Below, piece by piece: positions 1 to 7,587 of a stretch of DNA of 64,000 bases. Each line of letters opens with the position of its first letter. Within the stretch, counting starts at the first letter, position 1. The position numbers and the translations under genes were made by a program. The stretch is from Heyndrickxia sporothermodurans (GTDB lineage Bacteria; Bacillota; Bacilli; Bacillales; Bacillaceae_C): NCBI GenBank assembly GCA_016756695.1, contig CP066701.1, positions 428,001-492,000 of the forward strand. Reading direction: 5' to 3'. The notes beneath the pieces are model-generated. The model was not told the DNA's origin. It did not search any database and saw only the letters and a program-made list of their open reading frames with translations.

Positions 1-299
1 ATCGTGTGAATATAAAATATACTAAAAGCATCTGTAAATAATGGAGGCGCATGTAAATTAACATCTTCCTTAGTAAATCCTTTAGGAATTGGGAAATTTT
101 CTTTATGAAATATATCTCTTATCTTTATTACATGATTCTCTGACATTTCCAGAGCTAATGTATAAATCTTATGTATTTCAGGGTCTTTAATAATTTGCAA
201 AAAATATTTCGTCACACAAATTTGCATTGTCTCTCGAATATAATGTGTCCATAAATTAGATATTTCTGATGAGGTTAATCTTTCATTATTATCCGGCAA
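1..299 (-). CDS. DUF3231-like protein, N-terminal part (cut by window edge)
   Basis: Reading leftwards from a TTG codon at 299 gives an open frame to the window edge. It begins L/M-P-D-N-N-E-R-L-T-S-S-E-I and continues with W-T-H-Y-I-R-E-T-M, then C-V-T-K-Y-F-L and a P-E-I-H motif. That pattern is the start of the Bacillus DUF3231 family, helical proteins of unknown function often found in several copies in spore formers. No in-frame ATG exists upstream before a stop, and an AGGTGG motif lies about 9 nt before the TTG, so I choose TTG. The C-terminal part lies outside the window. Family assignment is from remembered pattern, not a search. Confidence 0.6.
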   Translation of the reverse strand, partial: MPDNNERLTSSEISNLWTHYIRETMQICVTKYFLQIIKDPEIHKIYTLALEMSENHVIKIRDIFHKENFPIPKGFTKEDVNLHAPPLFTDAFSIFYIHT

Positions 300-466
300 C
301 GGGGGACACCACCTAAATAATTTTGTCCTATTTTTATATTCACCAGGACTGCAGGATTTATGTAATTTTTATTTTCTTGTTAAAATTTTTTGAAATTTCT
401 TTTATCTCATCTATCTTTTGGTTACAATAAAAAGGGATTAAATTTTATATTCTAGGAGTGGTGCAA

Positions 467-895
467 ATGTCAGTAGATGTTTATCTTAATTTTAATGGGA
501 ACTGTCGTGAGGCGGTAGAGTTTTATGCAAAGGTTTTTAATACAGAAGAACCGCGAATTATGACCTTTGGTGAAGCACCTCCTAATCCGGAATTTCCGCT
601 GCCGGAAGAAGCCAAAAATCTTGTCATGCACGCACGACTATCGATTAGCGGAAGCAATGTGATGTTTTCCGATACGTTTCCCGGCACGCCTTTTGTCGTT
701 GGAAACAATATAAGTCTTGCGATCGTAAGTCAAAACCAAGATGAAATTACATCGTATTATAATCAGTTAAAAGAAGGCGGAAAAGTCAACATGGAGCTCC
801 AAGAAACTTTTTGGAGTAAATGCTATGGACAAGTTGTTGATAAATTTGGCGTTGAATGGCAATTAAGCTATGATAATGGGGAATCAGGTTGGTGA
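467..895 (+). CDS. VOC superfamily protein, PhnB/YjdN-like
   Basis: This 142-residue protein opens with a beta strand and the F-N-G-N-C-R-E-A-V-E-F-Y motif typical of PhnB-type glyoxalase-fold (VOC) proteins, and ends with V-D-K-F-G-V-E-W-Q-L, the usual closing motif. The length fits a single PhnB-like domain that works as a dimer. Substrate is unknown; the subgroup is metal-independent in some members. Start chosen at ATG 467 because AGGAG lies 8 nt upstream; two GTG codons just before it (458, 461) overlap that site. It stands alone, with a dispersed repeat downstream. Exact function is not deducible. Confidence 0.8.
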   Translation: MSVDVYLNFNGNCREAVEFYAKVFNTEEPRIMTFGEAPPNPEFPLPEEAKNLVMHARLSISGSNVMFSDTFPGTPFVVGNNISLAIVSQNQDEITSYYNQLKEGGKVNMELQETFWSKCYGQVVDKFGVEWQLSYDNGESGW

Positions 896-905
896 ATTTA
901 TGGGA

Positions 906-1054
906 AAAGCGCAAGTGCCTTGCTCATCGACGTAAAAGACTTACGGGACTTTGACTGAGATAAAGGAAACGCGGGTGATGCAAGGCGAATCGATGTTGAC
1001 TTATCGTAGGGAAAAGTCCTGAAGTTTTCTAGTCGATAGGCGCTGAGCTAGACA
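906..1054. repeat. dispersed structured intergenic repeat
   Basis: A roughly 150-bp segment begins AAGCGCAAGTGCCTTGCTC and ends AGGCGCTGAGCTAGACAAAG. It is full of internal complementarity: GCCTTGC (917) with GCAAGGC (980), CATCGA with TCGATG, CGTAA with TTACG, and GGACTTT with AAAGTCC. The end motifs match an intergenic repeat I recall as abundant in Bacillaceae genomes. No open frame is present. It may act as RNA or as a non-autonomous mobile element; neither can be shown from one copy. Confidence 0.5.
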
Positions 1055-1120
1055 AAGCAGATACTTTTTAAGAACTGTAATTCCAAACAAATTTATACTT
1101 TCTCACTTTATAAAAAGAAC

Positions 1121-1152
1121 AGGAAATGAACGTCAATAGACATTCATTTCCT
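1121..1152. terminator. bidirectional terminator hairpin
   Basis: Inverted repeat AGGAAATGAA...TTCATTTCCT with a short loop. It is followed by a T-rich run on the plus strand (GATTTTTCTT) and, read on the minus strand, by CTTTTTAT. It most likely ends the leftward gene at 1169-2482. Confidence 0.7.
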
Positions 1153-1168
1153 GATTTTTCTTATCCGC

Positions 1169-2482
1169 TCATTTACCTAGAACCTCGTCCGGATCAACTA
1201 ATCCAGCAAAAGTCCAAGTTTTCCCCATGTCTTTAGTTGTAAATTTTACGAGGACATTTCCTCCTAAATAATCCCCGTTTGGTCCTTGATTAACGAGGAG
1301 TGTTCCTTTATTCCCGTTAAAAATCGGGGTTTCAGCTACGGTGAATATCCCTTTGTATTCTTTTGGAAACGGAACTTTTACTTCCTTCCACGTTTTTCCC
1401 CCATCAGCCGTACGATAGAGGCAAGGTCTTGGTGGCTCGTTTTCGAAGTTGATTGATCCGAATGATACGAAACCAAGTTCATCATTGATTAACCCTCCGT
1501 CCGTAACAAGTGATGTTACGCCAGCAACTGAACCAGCTTCTTTCCAAGAATGACCACCATCATTCGTTTTAAACAGATAATTCCCTTCACTGGCCATCGT
1601 GCGATATCCGGTGGCAATTAAATATCCATGTTGATCTGAAGTAAAACCTAACAAACGCATCCGAGCTCCCTGTATTTTATCTGTTATGTTTACTTCGTCC
1701 CAAGAGTTCCCTTGATCTTCTGATATCAAAAGTTGCAGACCCCCGCGCCCGCCTATCACAAAAGCAGTTCTTTTTGAATGAATAACATAACTTCCTTCGA
1801 TAAGTTCATTTTTTGGTCCATTATAATCGCCTTCGAATAACCGATCTACTTCAATTGGTACATCATTCCAATCCTTTCCGTTGTTATACGTAACTTTTAA
1901 TGTATCATCAACAATTTCATATCGACTATTTTCATCAGTTTTTATACCAGCTTCTTTTTTATAGCTATCCATATCTTGCACTGGAGGTAAACCAATTAGT
2001 TTATCCGATGATTTTTCAAAACTTTCTAATGTATATGTTTGATCGGATTGTTTCTTAATCTTCAACTTCCAAACTAATCCATCAATTAATCCATTCTTTT
2101 GCGGTTTCCAACTTGTCGTTTGAACGCCTTCACCTAGCTGAAGTTGAAAAACAGCAGCAACGACAAACTCTTTATCTTTTTCCTCTAATAAATGAAATCT
2201 ATTAAAATAAGCGCCCGCAAGTTGTCCACTTGTTTTAAACTTCTCCATTAAATCAAACCATAGGCGATAGGCAATGGTTTCTTTTTTTGTATCACCCTCA
2301 ATGATTTTCTTAGTCATTGGTAATTGATTTTTAAAATCTTGTTCATTCAAAGTCACCACCTTTTTTTCGATGGAAGGTTTTTTGTTTTTTTCTCCACCTT
2401 TCCACATATAAATGGATATTATAACCGCTCCTATTAGTAAAATAGTGGCCAATAACACTATTTTGTTTGTGAACAATTTCAT
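1169..2482 (-). CDS. membrane-anchored Asp-box (BNR/sialidase-like) repeat protein
   Basis: A 437-residue protein with an N-terminal transmembrane segment (about residues 6-26, I-V-L-L-A-T-I-L-L-I-G-A-V) and a large outside domain. Four Asp-box motifs are visible in the C-terminal half: S-E-D-Q-G-N-S-W, T-N-D-G-G-H-S-W, T-A-D-G-G-K-T-W and T-K-D-M-G-K-T-W. These form the beta-propeller turns of sialidase/YCF48-like proteins. Catalytic sialidase residues are not recognisable, so an enzyme role is unlikely; a binding or assembly role outside the membrane is an inference. I prefer ATG 2482 (AAAGGATG about 10 nt upstream) over the frame's first ATG at 2512. Single gene with its own terminator. 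Confidence 0.65.
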   Translation of the reverse strand: MKLFTNKIVLLATILLIGAVIISIYMWKGGEKNKKPSIEKKVVTLNEQDFKNQLPMTKKIIEGDTKKETIAYRLWFDLMEKFKTSGQLAGAYFNRFHLLEEKDKEFVVAAVFQLQLGEGVQTTSWKPQKNGLIDGLVWKLKIKKQSDQTYTLESFEKSSDKLIGLPPVQDMDSYKKEAGIKTDENSRYEIVDDTLKVTYNNGKDWNDVPIEVDRLFEGDYNGPKNELIEGSYVIHSKRTAFVIGGRGGLQLLISEDQGNSWDEVNITDKIQGARMRLLGFTSDQHGYLIATGYRTMASEGNYLFKTNDGGHSWKEAGSVAGVTSLVTDGGLINDELGFVSFGSINFENEPPRPCLYRTADGGKTWKEVKVPFPKEYKGIFTVAETPIFNGNKGTLLVNQGPNGDYLGGNVLVKFTTKDMGKTWTFAGLVDPDEVLGK

Positions 2483-2592
2483 ATAAAACAACATCCTTTT
2501 TGCTTTTAACATTTAATTTTGTAAATATTATAACATTCATACGGGACAATGAATCGAATCCAACAGCACAACTTTCACCTTATTTAAACAGT

Positions 2593-2640
2593 GGCCCGTT
2601 CCTTTCCGCTGCAGGAGCTTGCTTTCCGAAGGGAGGAGCC
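2593..2640. repeat. fragment of a dispersed Bacillaceae repeat
   Basis: The stretch CCGTTCCTTTCCGCTGCAGG followed by GCTTGCTTTCCGAAGGGAGG resembles the left end of a long intergenic repeat I recall from Bacillus-related genomes (CGTTCCTTTTCCGCTGC then CTTGCTTTCCGCGG). Only about 48 bp survives, so this is probably a truncated relic. Recognition is from memory. Confidence 0.4.
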
Positions 2641-2735
2641 TCTATTATATAAAGATGACCATTTTCACATTATAATAGATTAGTATTAATACATATTAAC
2701 AAGTATTTACTTCGACAAGAAAGGAGAATACAGCG

Positions 2736-3038
2736 ATGGATGCTTATGTACTTTTGATTGTAGCCATTATAAGTGAAGTATTTGGAAGTTCGATGCTTAA
2801 AGCCACAAATGGATTTAAAAACTTTTTCCCGTCTTTAGGAGTTGTTGCAGGATACGGAGTGGCATTCTTTAGTTTATCAATTTCGCTCAAAACACTTTCG
2901 CTCGGAATGGCTTATGCAATATGGGCGGGATTAGGTACTGCACTTACTGCACTAGTGGGTGTGATAATCTATAAAGAAAAGTTTAATGGTAAAAAGTTTT
3001 TCGGTTTAACATTAATTATAGGTGGAGTCATATTTTAA
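2736..3038 (+). CDS. SMR-family efflux subunit, last residues lost to a frameshift
   Basis: Small multidrug resistance protein of 100 residues with four transmembrane helices. The essential membrane glutamate lies in I-S-E-V-F-G-S-S-M-L-K (about residue 14), and the A-Y-A-I-W-A-G-L-G-T-A signature is intact. The frame stops at T-T-T-T-A-A right after G-G-V-I-F. One extra T in that run would restore L-N-Y-G-G-A-H and a stop at 3056-3058, the expected SMR end. The loss is only about six residues and may be harmless, or an assembly indel. Strong AAAGGAG before the ATG. It pairs with the next gene, as in EbrAB or YkkCD heterodimers; the exact pair cannot be assigned. Confidence 0.85.
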   Translation: MDAYVLLIVAIISEVFGSSMLKATNGFKNFFPSLGVVAGYGVAFFSLSISLKTLSLGMAYAIWAGLGTALTALVGVIIYKEKFNGKKFFGLTLIIGGVIF

Positions 3039-3079
3039 ATTATGGGGGAGCTCATTGAATGTAAGAAAGGAGAATACAT

Positions 3080-3427
3080 ATGAAGGCTTATATTTTTTTA
3101 ACAATTTCTATTATTGGAGAGGTTTTTGCTACTGCCATGCTTAAGATGTCTGAAGGGTTTACAAACTTTCTTCCCTCTCTAGCAGTAATTGTTGGTTATG
3201 GACTTTCATTTTATTTCATATCTCTAGCCCTCAAAACGATACCGCTAAGTTTAGCTTATGCTATTTGGTCTGGGGTAGGAACTGCATTAACAGCTCTAAT
3301 TGGGATATTTATATGGGATGAGCTTTTTAGCACACTTAAGTTAGCTGGAATACTATTAATTATTGGTGGCGTTGTATTACTAAATTTTTCAGATGCGAAA
3401 ATCCAAAAGAAGAAACCTGCAAACTAA
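3080..3427 (+). CDS. SMR-family efflux subunit
   Basis: Second SMR protein, 115 residues and four transmembrane helices. It has the conserved glutamate in I-I-G-E-V-F-A-T-A-M-L-K and the A-Y-A-I-W-S-G-V-G-T-A motif, and a charged tail (A-K-I-Q-K-K-K-P) that the partner lacks. The same leader, AGAAAGGAGAATAC, precedes both genes, so the pair probably arose by tandem duplication. SMR proteins use the proton gradient to expel cationic drugs or guanidinium-like compounds. No guanidine riboswitch is visible upstream of the pair, which argues mildly against a YkkCD role. EbrAB-like is the best guess. Confidence 0.88.
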   Translation: MKAYIFLTISIIGEVFATAMLKMSEGFTNFLPSLAVIVGYGLSFYFISLALKTIPLSLAYAIWSGVGTALTALIGIFIWDELFSTLKLAGILLIIGGVVLLNFSDAKIQKKKPAN

Positions 3428-3558
3428 GGGTCAATGGACAAAGTTCCACTGTCCTTCTTATGATGTTTTTTTTATTCATTAATTATGATTCATTCTGTTA
3501 CAAGTGTTCTCTTTGAAAAAAATGTAATCCATTACACCCTACTAACATGAACGAATAG

Positions 3559-4041
3559 TCTGCTCGTGCGGGTGAACATGGGAAAGGGTTTGCAGTTGTA
3601 GCAAATGAAGTGAGAAAACTAGCTGAACAATCAAAGGATTCGGCGGATCAGATAGCTGAATTAATTAATAATATCCAACTAGAAACAACACATGCTGTTG
3701 ACGTAATGGATAAAGGGACTATTGAGGTTAAAGAAGGATTAGTAGTTGTACACGAAGCGGAAGAAGGTTTTAAAAAGATTCTAACGTCAATTGAACAAGT
3801 AACCGCTCAAATTCAAGAAGCAACAGCAGTTTCCGAAGAAATGTCTGCTAGTGTAGAACAAGTCAATTCCTCTATTGAGGAAATTGCTAGGATTGCACAA
3901 GTATCTGCAACCAATACACAATCCGTGGCATCCGCTTCAGAGGAGCAGTTAGCATCCATGGAGGAAGTCGCCGCTTCTACATTGGCCTTATCCAAAATGG
4001 CGGAGGAGCTGCAGCTTCATGTGAAGGAATTCAAAGTTTAA
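3559..4041 (+). pseudogene. methyl-accepting chemotaxis protein, signalling-domain remnant
   Basis: The frame carries the hairpin tip of a chemoreceptor signalling domain, S-A-R-A-G-E-H-G-K-G-F-A-V-V-A-N-E-V-R-K-L-A-E-Q-S, followed by heptad-rich coiled coil to a natural end. The sensor, transmembrane, HAMP and first half of the signalling helix are missing. A TAG stop at 3556-3558 sits where the conserved N-A-A-I-E should be, and no proper start or ribosome site exists; the first usable codon is GTG 3610. This is a 5'-deleted relic. Methylation-helix glutamates (E-E-M-S-A-S-V-E-Q) remain visible. A strong terminator follows, showing that the 3' end is original. Confidence 0.85.
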
Positions 4042-4065
4042 TAGGAGTAAGAAATTTTTTTTAAA

Positions 4066-4107
4066 AACATCCTGTTTCACACTTAAAAGTGGAACAGGAT
4101 GTTTTTT
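4066..4107 (+). terminator. rho-independent terminator
   Basis: A 15-bp stem (AACATCCTGTTTCAC with GTGGAACAGGATGTT, one G-T pair) is followed by TTTTTTC. It ends the chemoreceptor remnant. Confidence 0.85.
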
Positions 4108-4187
4108 CATTATCTAACACTGTCACACATCCCTTTGATCCAGCTACCAAGGCTTGTTATATCCTATCGTTCTTACACTAGCGATTC

Positions 4188-4775
4188 TTACTCAAACTCC
4201 TTCTCAAAACAATTGCATTCATGAACCCTTTTAAATCGTTTCTTTATCTTTTCTTTATCTTTACCAACATAGTGAGCGAAGGTTTGAACAGGGTACAAAT
4301 CTGATAGCTCTGATTTTATTACACCATTCAGCTCTGCCTCACCATCAATATACACGTGCAAATATGAATCCACTTTTGAAAATTGGTTGTTCCTATACCA
4401 ATTATTTACCCATTCATCATCTCTCGTCCATGCCTCTAGACGGTTTAACCCCTTCTCTTTCGCTATTTTCTCAGCTTCAGATAATAGTTGACTCCCAACC
4501 CCTCTTCTTCGATGATCAGGGTGAACCGCAATGTGCCAAATCATTCCTCCTAGTCCTTGTCCCCTTGAACAGACTGTTCTTTCTTCCACTTCATATTCAA
4601 TATCTATTAATCCAATCACTTGATGATCCTCTACAGCTACTAGTTCAATTGCAGGATTTACGTATTTTTCCTTTTCCCTTAAAACATTGTCATAATATGC
4701 AGTATCCAAAAAGGATAATACCCTACAATGAACCCACTCCATTTCATCTTCCTGATTGTAAGCTCTAATATCCAT
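4188..4775 (-). CDS. GNAT-family N-acetyltransferase
   Basis: A 195-residue protein with the GNAT core. Strand and helix elements lead to I-A-V-H-P-D-H-R-R-R-G-V-G-S-Q-L-L, the acetyl-CoA pyrophosphate-binding loop (R-x-x-G-x-G/A), followed by R-L-E-A-W-T-R-D-D and W-Y-R-N-N-Q-F. The substrate is unknown. The start ATG at 4775 has GGGAGGG 6-7 nt upstream. Just 23 bp upstream of the ATG an IS6-like element is inserted (4799), so the native promoter has been moved about 1.8 kb away. Expression now probably depends on the element or is lost. Confidence 0.85.
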   Translation of the reverse strand: MDIRAYNQEDEMEWVHCRVLSFLDTAYYDNVLREKEKYVNPAIELVAVEDHQVIGLIDIEYEVEERTVCSRGQGLGGMIWHIAVHPDHRRRGVGSQLLSEAEKIAKEKGLNRLEAWTRDDEWVNNWYRNNQFSKVDSYLHVYIDGEAELNGVIKSELSDLYPVQTFAHYVGKDKEKIKKRFKRVHECNCFEKEFE

Positions 4776-4798
4776 ATTTCCCTCCCATTCATTTATGC

Positions 4799-6637
4799 CG
4801 TATTGTCAAAACATCTATAGTAAAAAGTTAATAATTCCTTGATTTAAAGAGCTTCACAAGCAAAAAACTTGCCACCCCCTGAAACCTAAGGATAATTGAG
4901 GTTACCACACACACAATACCTTAGAACAGGAAGTGACAAGTTGTATCCTCAATTATTAACCTATTTACTCGAATTTATCAAGTATCAAGAACATATTATT
5001 CGTTATTTATTGACTCTTCTTGTAGGTGAAAATATGTTTGAGAAACCAACGGAAGAGCCCGTTAATATGCCTTATCGAAAGCTTCAGGTAGATGATCTTC
5101 CGATTATTGAAACGATTGAACAGCTTGACTATAAAATTCTTTTACAAGAGTTCTATGAGCAAAGACGGGAAACCTCTCAAACCGGTTCAAAGGCGTGCTA
5201 ATTCAAAAGTATCAGTACCTAAATCATTGAACTGTCCACAGTGTGGTGCTCCTTCGGACTTTCTTTATGCCAACAATGGAGATAAAGGTCAGTTTCAATG
5301 TAAGGTATGTTCTTGTCTATTCAGTGATAAGAATCGTTTTTCCAAAGAGGCTATTTTAAAATGCCCTCACTGTGCCAGAACTCTTGAGAAGATCAAGGAA
5401 CGGAAAGATTTCTCCGTTTTCAAGTGTAAAAATAATGACTGTTCCTATTATCAAAAGAAGTCAAGCGATGTCTCCCAAAGAGAAGAAACGATTTGAAAAA
5501 GATCCTCAAGCATTTAAAGTAAGATATATTTTTCGTCAGTTTCATATAGACTTTTTACCTTTGTCTAAACAATCACCTGAACTTCCAAGGGTTGATTTGT
5601 CCAAGATCTATGCTTCACCACATACATTGGGTTTGATTTTGACCTATCACATAAACTATGGACTTTTTACCGTAGGACAGCGACCATTATGCAAGATATC
5701 CACGGTGTAGCGATTTCTCATCAAACGATATTGAATTACGAAAACAGTGTGGCACTTTTGCTTAAGTCTTATGTGGATCATTATCCGTACGAGCTTTCCG
5801 ATCAATTTCCGGAGATGAAACTTACATCAAAGTGAACGGAAAATGGCACTACTTATTTTTCTTTTTTGATGCGGTAAAAAGATTATTCTTTCCTATCCTG
5901 TGTCTCCTAATCGGGATACAGCATCAGCCATTCGAGCCATTGATAAAGTGTTAGTGAAGATGAAAGAGATCCCGGAGAATCTTACCTTCGTAGTCGATGG
6001 AAATCAATTTACCTTCTGGCTCAACACTTTTTCGCCCAGCATGGAATTCGCTTTGATGTGAAACAAGTCATCGGATTGACGAATGAGGACCCGGTTTCGG
6101 CTGAATATAGTATCTGAAACAAATCATCGAGAGACTGAACCGAACTTTCAAGGGCAATTATCGCTCTACGCATGGCTTTGGATCCGAACAAGGATCTGTT
6201 TCTTATGTCACCCTGTTTGTGGCTTATTTTAACTTTCTACGTCCTCATGCATCCCTAGAAGGTAAAGTGCCTGTTGTTAATCCAGAGATATCAGGGTTGC
6301 CAACAATGCCAGCTCGATGGACAAAGCTTATTGGACTAGCCCAACAGTGGATTTTTGAACAAAGGTCTGCCTAACTTTTTGTTTAGCAGAGCCCTTAAGC
6401 TTTTGAGCTATTCAGCAATCGGCGGAGCGAACTCTTGACAAACCGAACTTGCCAATGGTTTAAAATTGTAAAAACCAAGGGCTTATTTGGCATGCCTTCT
6501 TTTTGTCCCCTTCGCCCTTGTTATCCTGAATTCAAACCATTGGCGTGTTTGTCAAGAGCGATTGCGGGGCCGTTCCACCAATAACTGTAAAGAGAACTGA
6601 GTGTCTATTGAGTTTTCATAGAACTTTTGACACTACC
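4799..6637 (+). mobile_element. IS6-like insertion sequence, copy A (decayed)
   Basis: The element is bounded by imperfect terminal inverted repeats. The left end is CGTATTGTCAAAAC and the right end, read inwards, is GGTAGTGTCAAAAG. A perfect 8-bp target duplication ATTTATGC flanks it (4791-4798 and 6638-6645). Eight-base duplications and a GG-type end are typical of the IS6 family. Copy A matches copy C (32672-34512) along its length but with many substitutions and frameshifts. Family placement beyond IS6-like would need ISfinder. Confidence 0.8.
4941..6374 (+). pseudogene. IS6-like transposase, multiply frameshifted
   Basis: The coding region starts at TTG 4941 after AGGAAGTGA. A first frame (hydrophobic N-terminus, then P-Y-R-K-L-Q-V-D-D-L-P) runs to about 5200. 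A zinc-ribbon frame with C-P-Q-C-G-A-P, C-K-V-C, C-P-H-C and C-K-N-N-D-C follows from about 5150 to 5496. The DDE frame (D-L-S-K-I-Y-A-S-P-H-T-L-G) then starts near 5468 and breaks near 5710. Beyond that the catalytic region is scattered over several frames: near 5815 the G-D-E-T-Y motif is damaged, and at about 6130 the E-R-L-N-R-T-F-K motif is still readable. No functional transposase can be made. Confidence 0.85.
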
Positions 6638-6649
6638 ATTTATGCCGTT

Positions 6650-6825
6650 TCTGCCTTTTTCGGTACCATAGGCGCGGAGGACGCCTGGCTTTCGGGCCGC
6701 TTCTACCTTTTCCAGTACCATAGACGCGGTAACGGATTGGCTTTCGGGCCGCTTCCGAATATTCCGATACTATTAACGTAGAGGCGGATTGGCTATCAGA
6801 TCACTTCAAGCTCATCATAGGACAT
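6650..6825. repeat. 52-bp tandem array (about 3.4 units)
   Basis: TACCATA/TACTATT anchors fall at 6664, 6716 and 6768, and GGCTTTCGGGCCGCTT or its variant at 6687, 6739 and 6791, all exactly 52 bp apart. Units are 70-80 percent similar by eye. The array abuts the stop codon of yfiT. Before copy A inserted, it filled the gap between yfiT and the GNAT gene at 4188. No spacers, so it is not CRISPR; 52 is not a multiple of 3, so it is not coding. Confidence 0.85.
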
Positions 6826-7347
6826 TCACCAGCCCTTATGCTTACATAAAGAAGTTATGTGTGCAAGATGATGTTGACCATGCCACGCATAAATGCCTAT
6901 ATTTTCACGAACCGATACTTCGCCAGATTCTGGGTGTATAAATGTCTTTTTCATATCATCATGGCTTAAGCTATGTAAAAGTTTGACCCAACGTTTGTGT
7001 AAGGATTCAAGAAGAGATGAAGAAATATCAATTGGTGAATTGTAATCCGGAAGCTCTGCCCATTTTGTTTCTTCATACGGCTTGATAACTGGGTTTTCTT
7101 CTGTTATCGCTAATTTAAAACGAACATATGCATTCATATGGCTATCTGCAAGATGATGAACAACTTGGCGAATGGTCCATCCCCCTGAACGATAAGGCGT
7201 ATTAAGTTGTTCATTATCCAAGTTTTTTACAGCCCCTCGTAATAAAATTGGTAAACCTTCAATTTCATTTATCCAACCGGCAATCATTTGGTCAGTAATC
7301 TCACCATCATATTGAAATGTTCCAATGGGATACTTTTCATTCATCAT
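6826..7347 (-). CDS. yfiT: YfiT-like DinB-fold metal-dependent (thiol) transferase
   Basis: A 173-residue protein closely patterned on B. subtilis YfiT, a DinB-fold four-helix protein that binds a metal through three histidines and is linked to bacillithiol transfer. Candidate ligands are the H-H-L-A-D-S-H motif (about residues 64-70) and W-H-G-Q-H-H-L-A-H near the C-terminus (about 155-163). The opening Y-P-I-G-T-F is also typical of the family. AAGGAGG precedes ATG 7347. Cytoplasmic; likely conjugates electrophiles or antibiotics to bacillithiol, which is inference from family. The gene ends directly at a 52-bp array. Confidence 0.82.
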   Translation of the reverse strand: MMNEKYPIGTFQYDGEITDQMIAGWINEIEGLPILLRGAVKNLDNEQLNTPYRSGGWTIRQVVHHLADSHMNAYVRFKLAITEENPVIKPYEETKWAELPDYNSPIDISSSLLESLHKRWVKLLHSLSHDDMKKTFIHPESGEVSVRENIGIYAWHGQHHLAHITSLCKHKGW

Positions 7348-7388
7348 TTATTCCTCCTTAAGTTAAAAGTAATAACAGGTACTATAAA

Positions 7389-7410
7389 AGACGCCCTTAT
7401 AAGAGCGTCT
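7389..7410 (-). terminator. hairpin terminator upstream of yfiT
   Basis: AGACGC...GCGTCT stem with a CTTATAAG core. On the minus strand it is followed by TTTTATAG. It probably stops leftward transcription from the transposase gene before yfiT. Confidence 0.6.
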
Positions 7411-7587
7411 CATCATTAGAACATATGATCTTTTTCCTGTGTTCTTCAAAATAAAAAGTCCGTCCCTTTAATTTTCATACTATTAGTATAAATCAAATAA
7501 ATTTATAAGTGAGTCAATTTCATAATTGCTCTTTTTAAAAATACAGAATCCTACAGAATTTCTAAAATATATTTTTAAAAACAGAAA

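Noticed and set aside
2483-2735. Guanidine (ykkC) riboswitch upstream of the SMR pair
   Set aside because: None of the conserved ykkC motif segments was found; only a relic of a dispersed repeat and a promoter-like AT-rich stretch are present.
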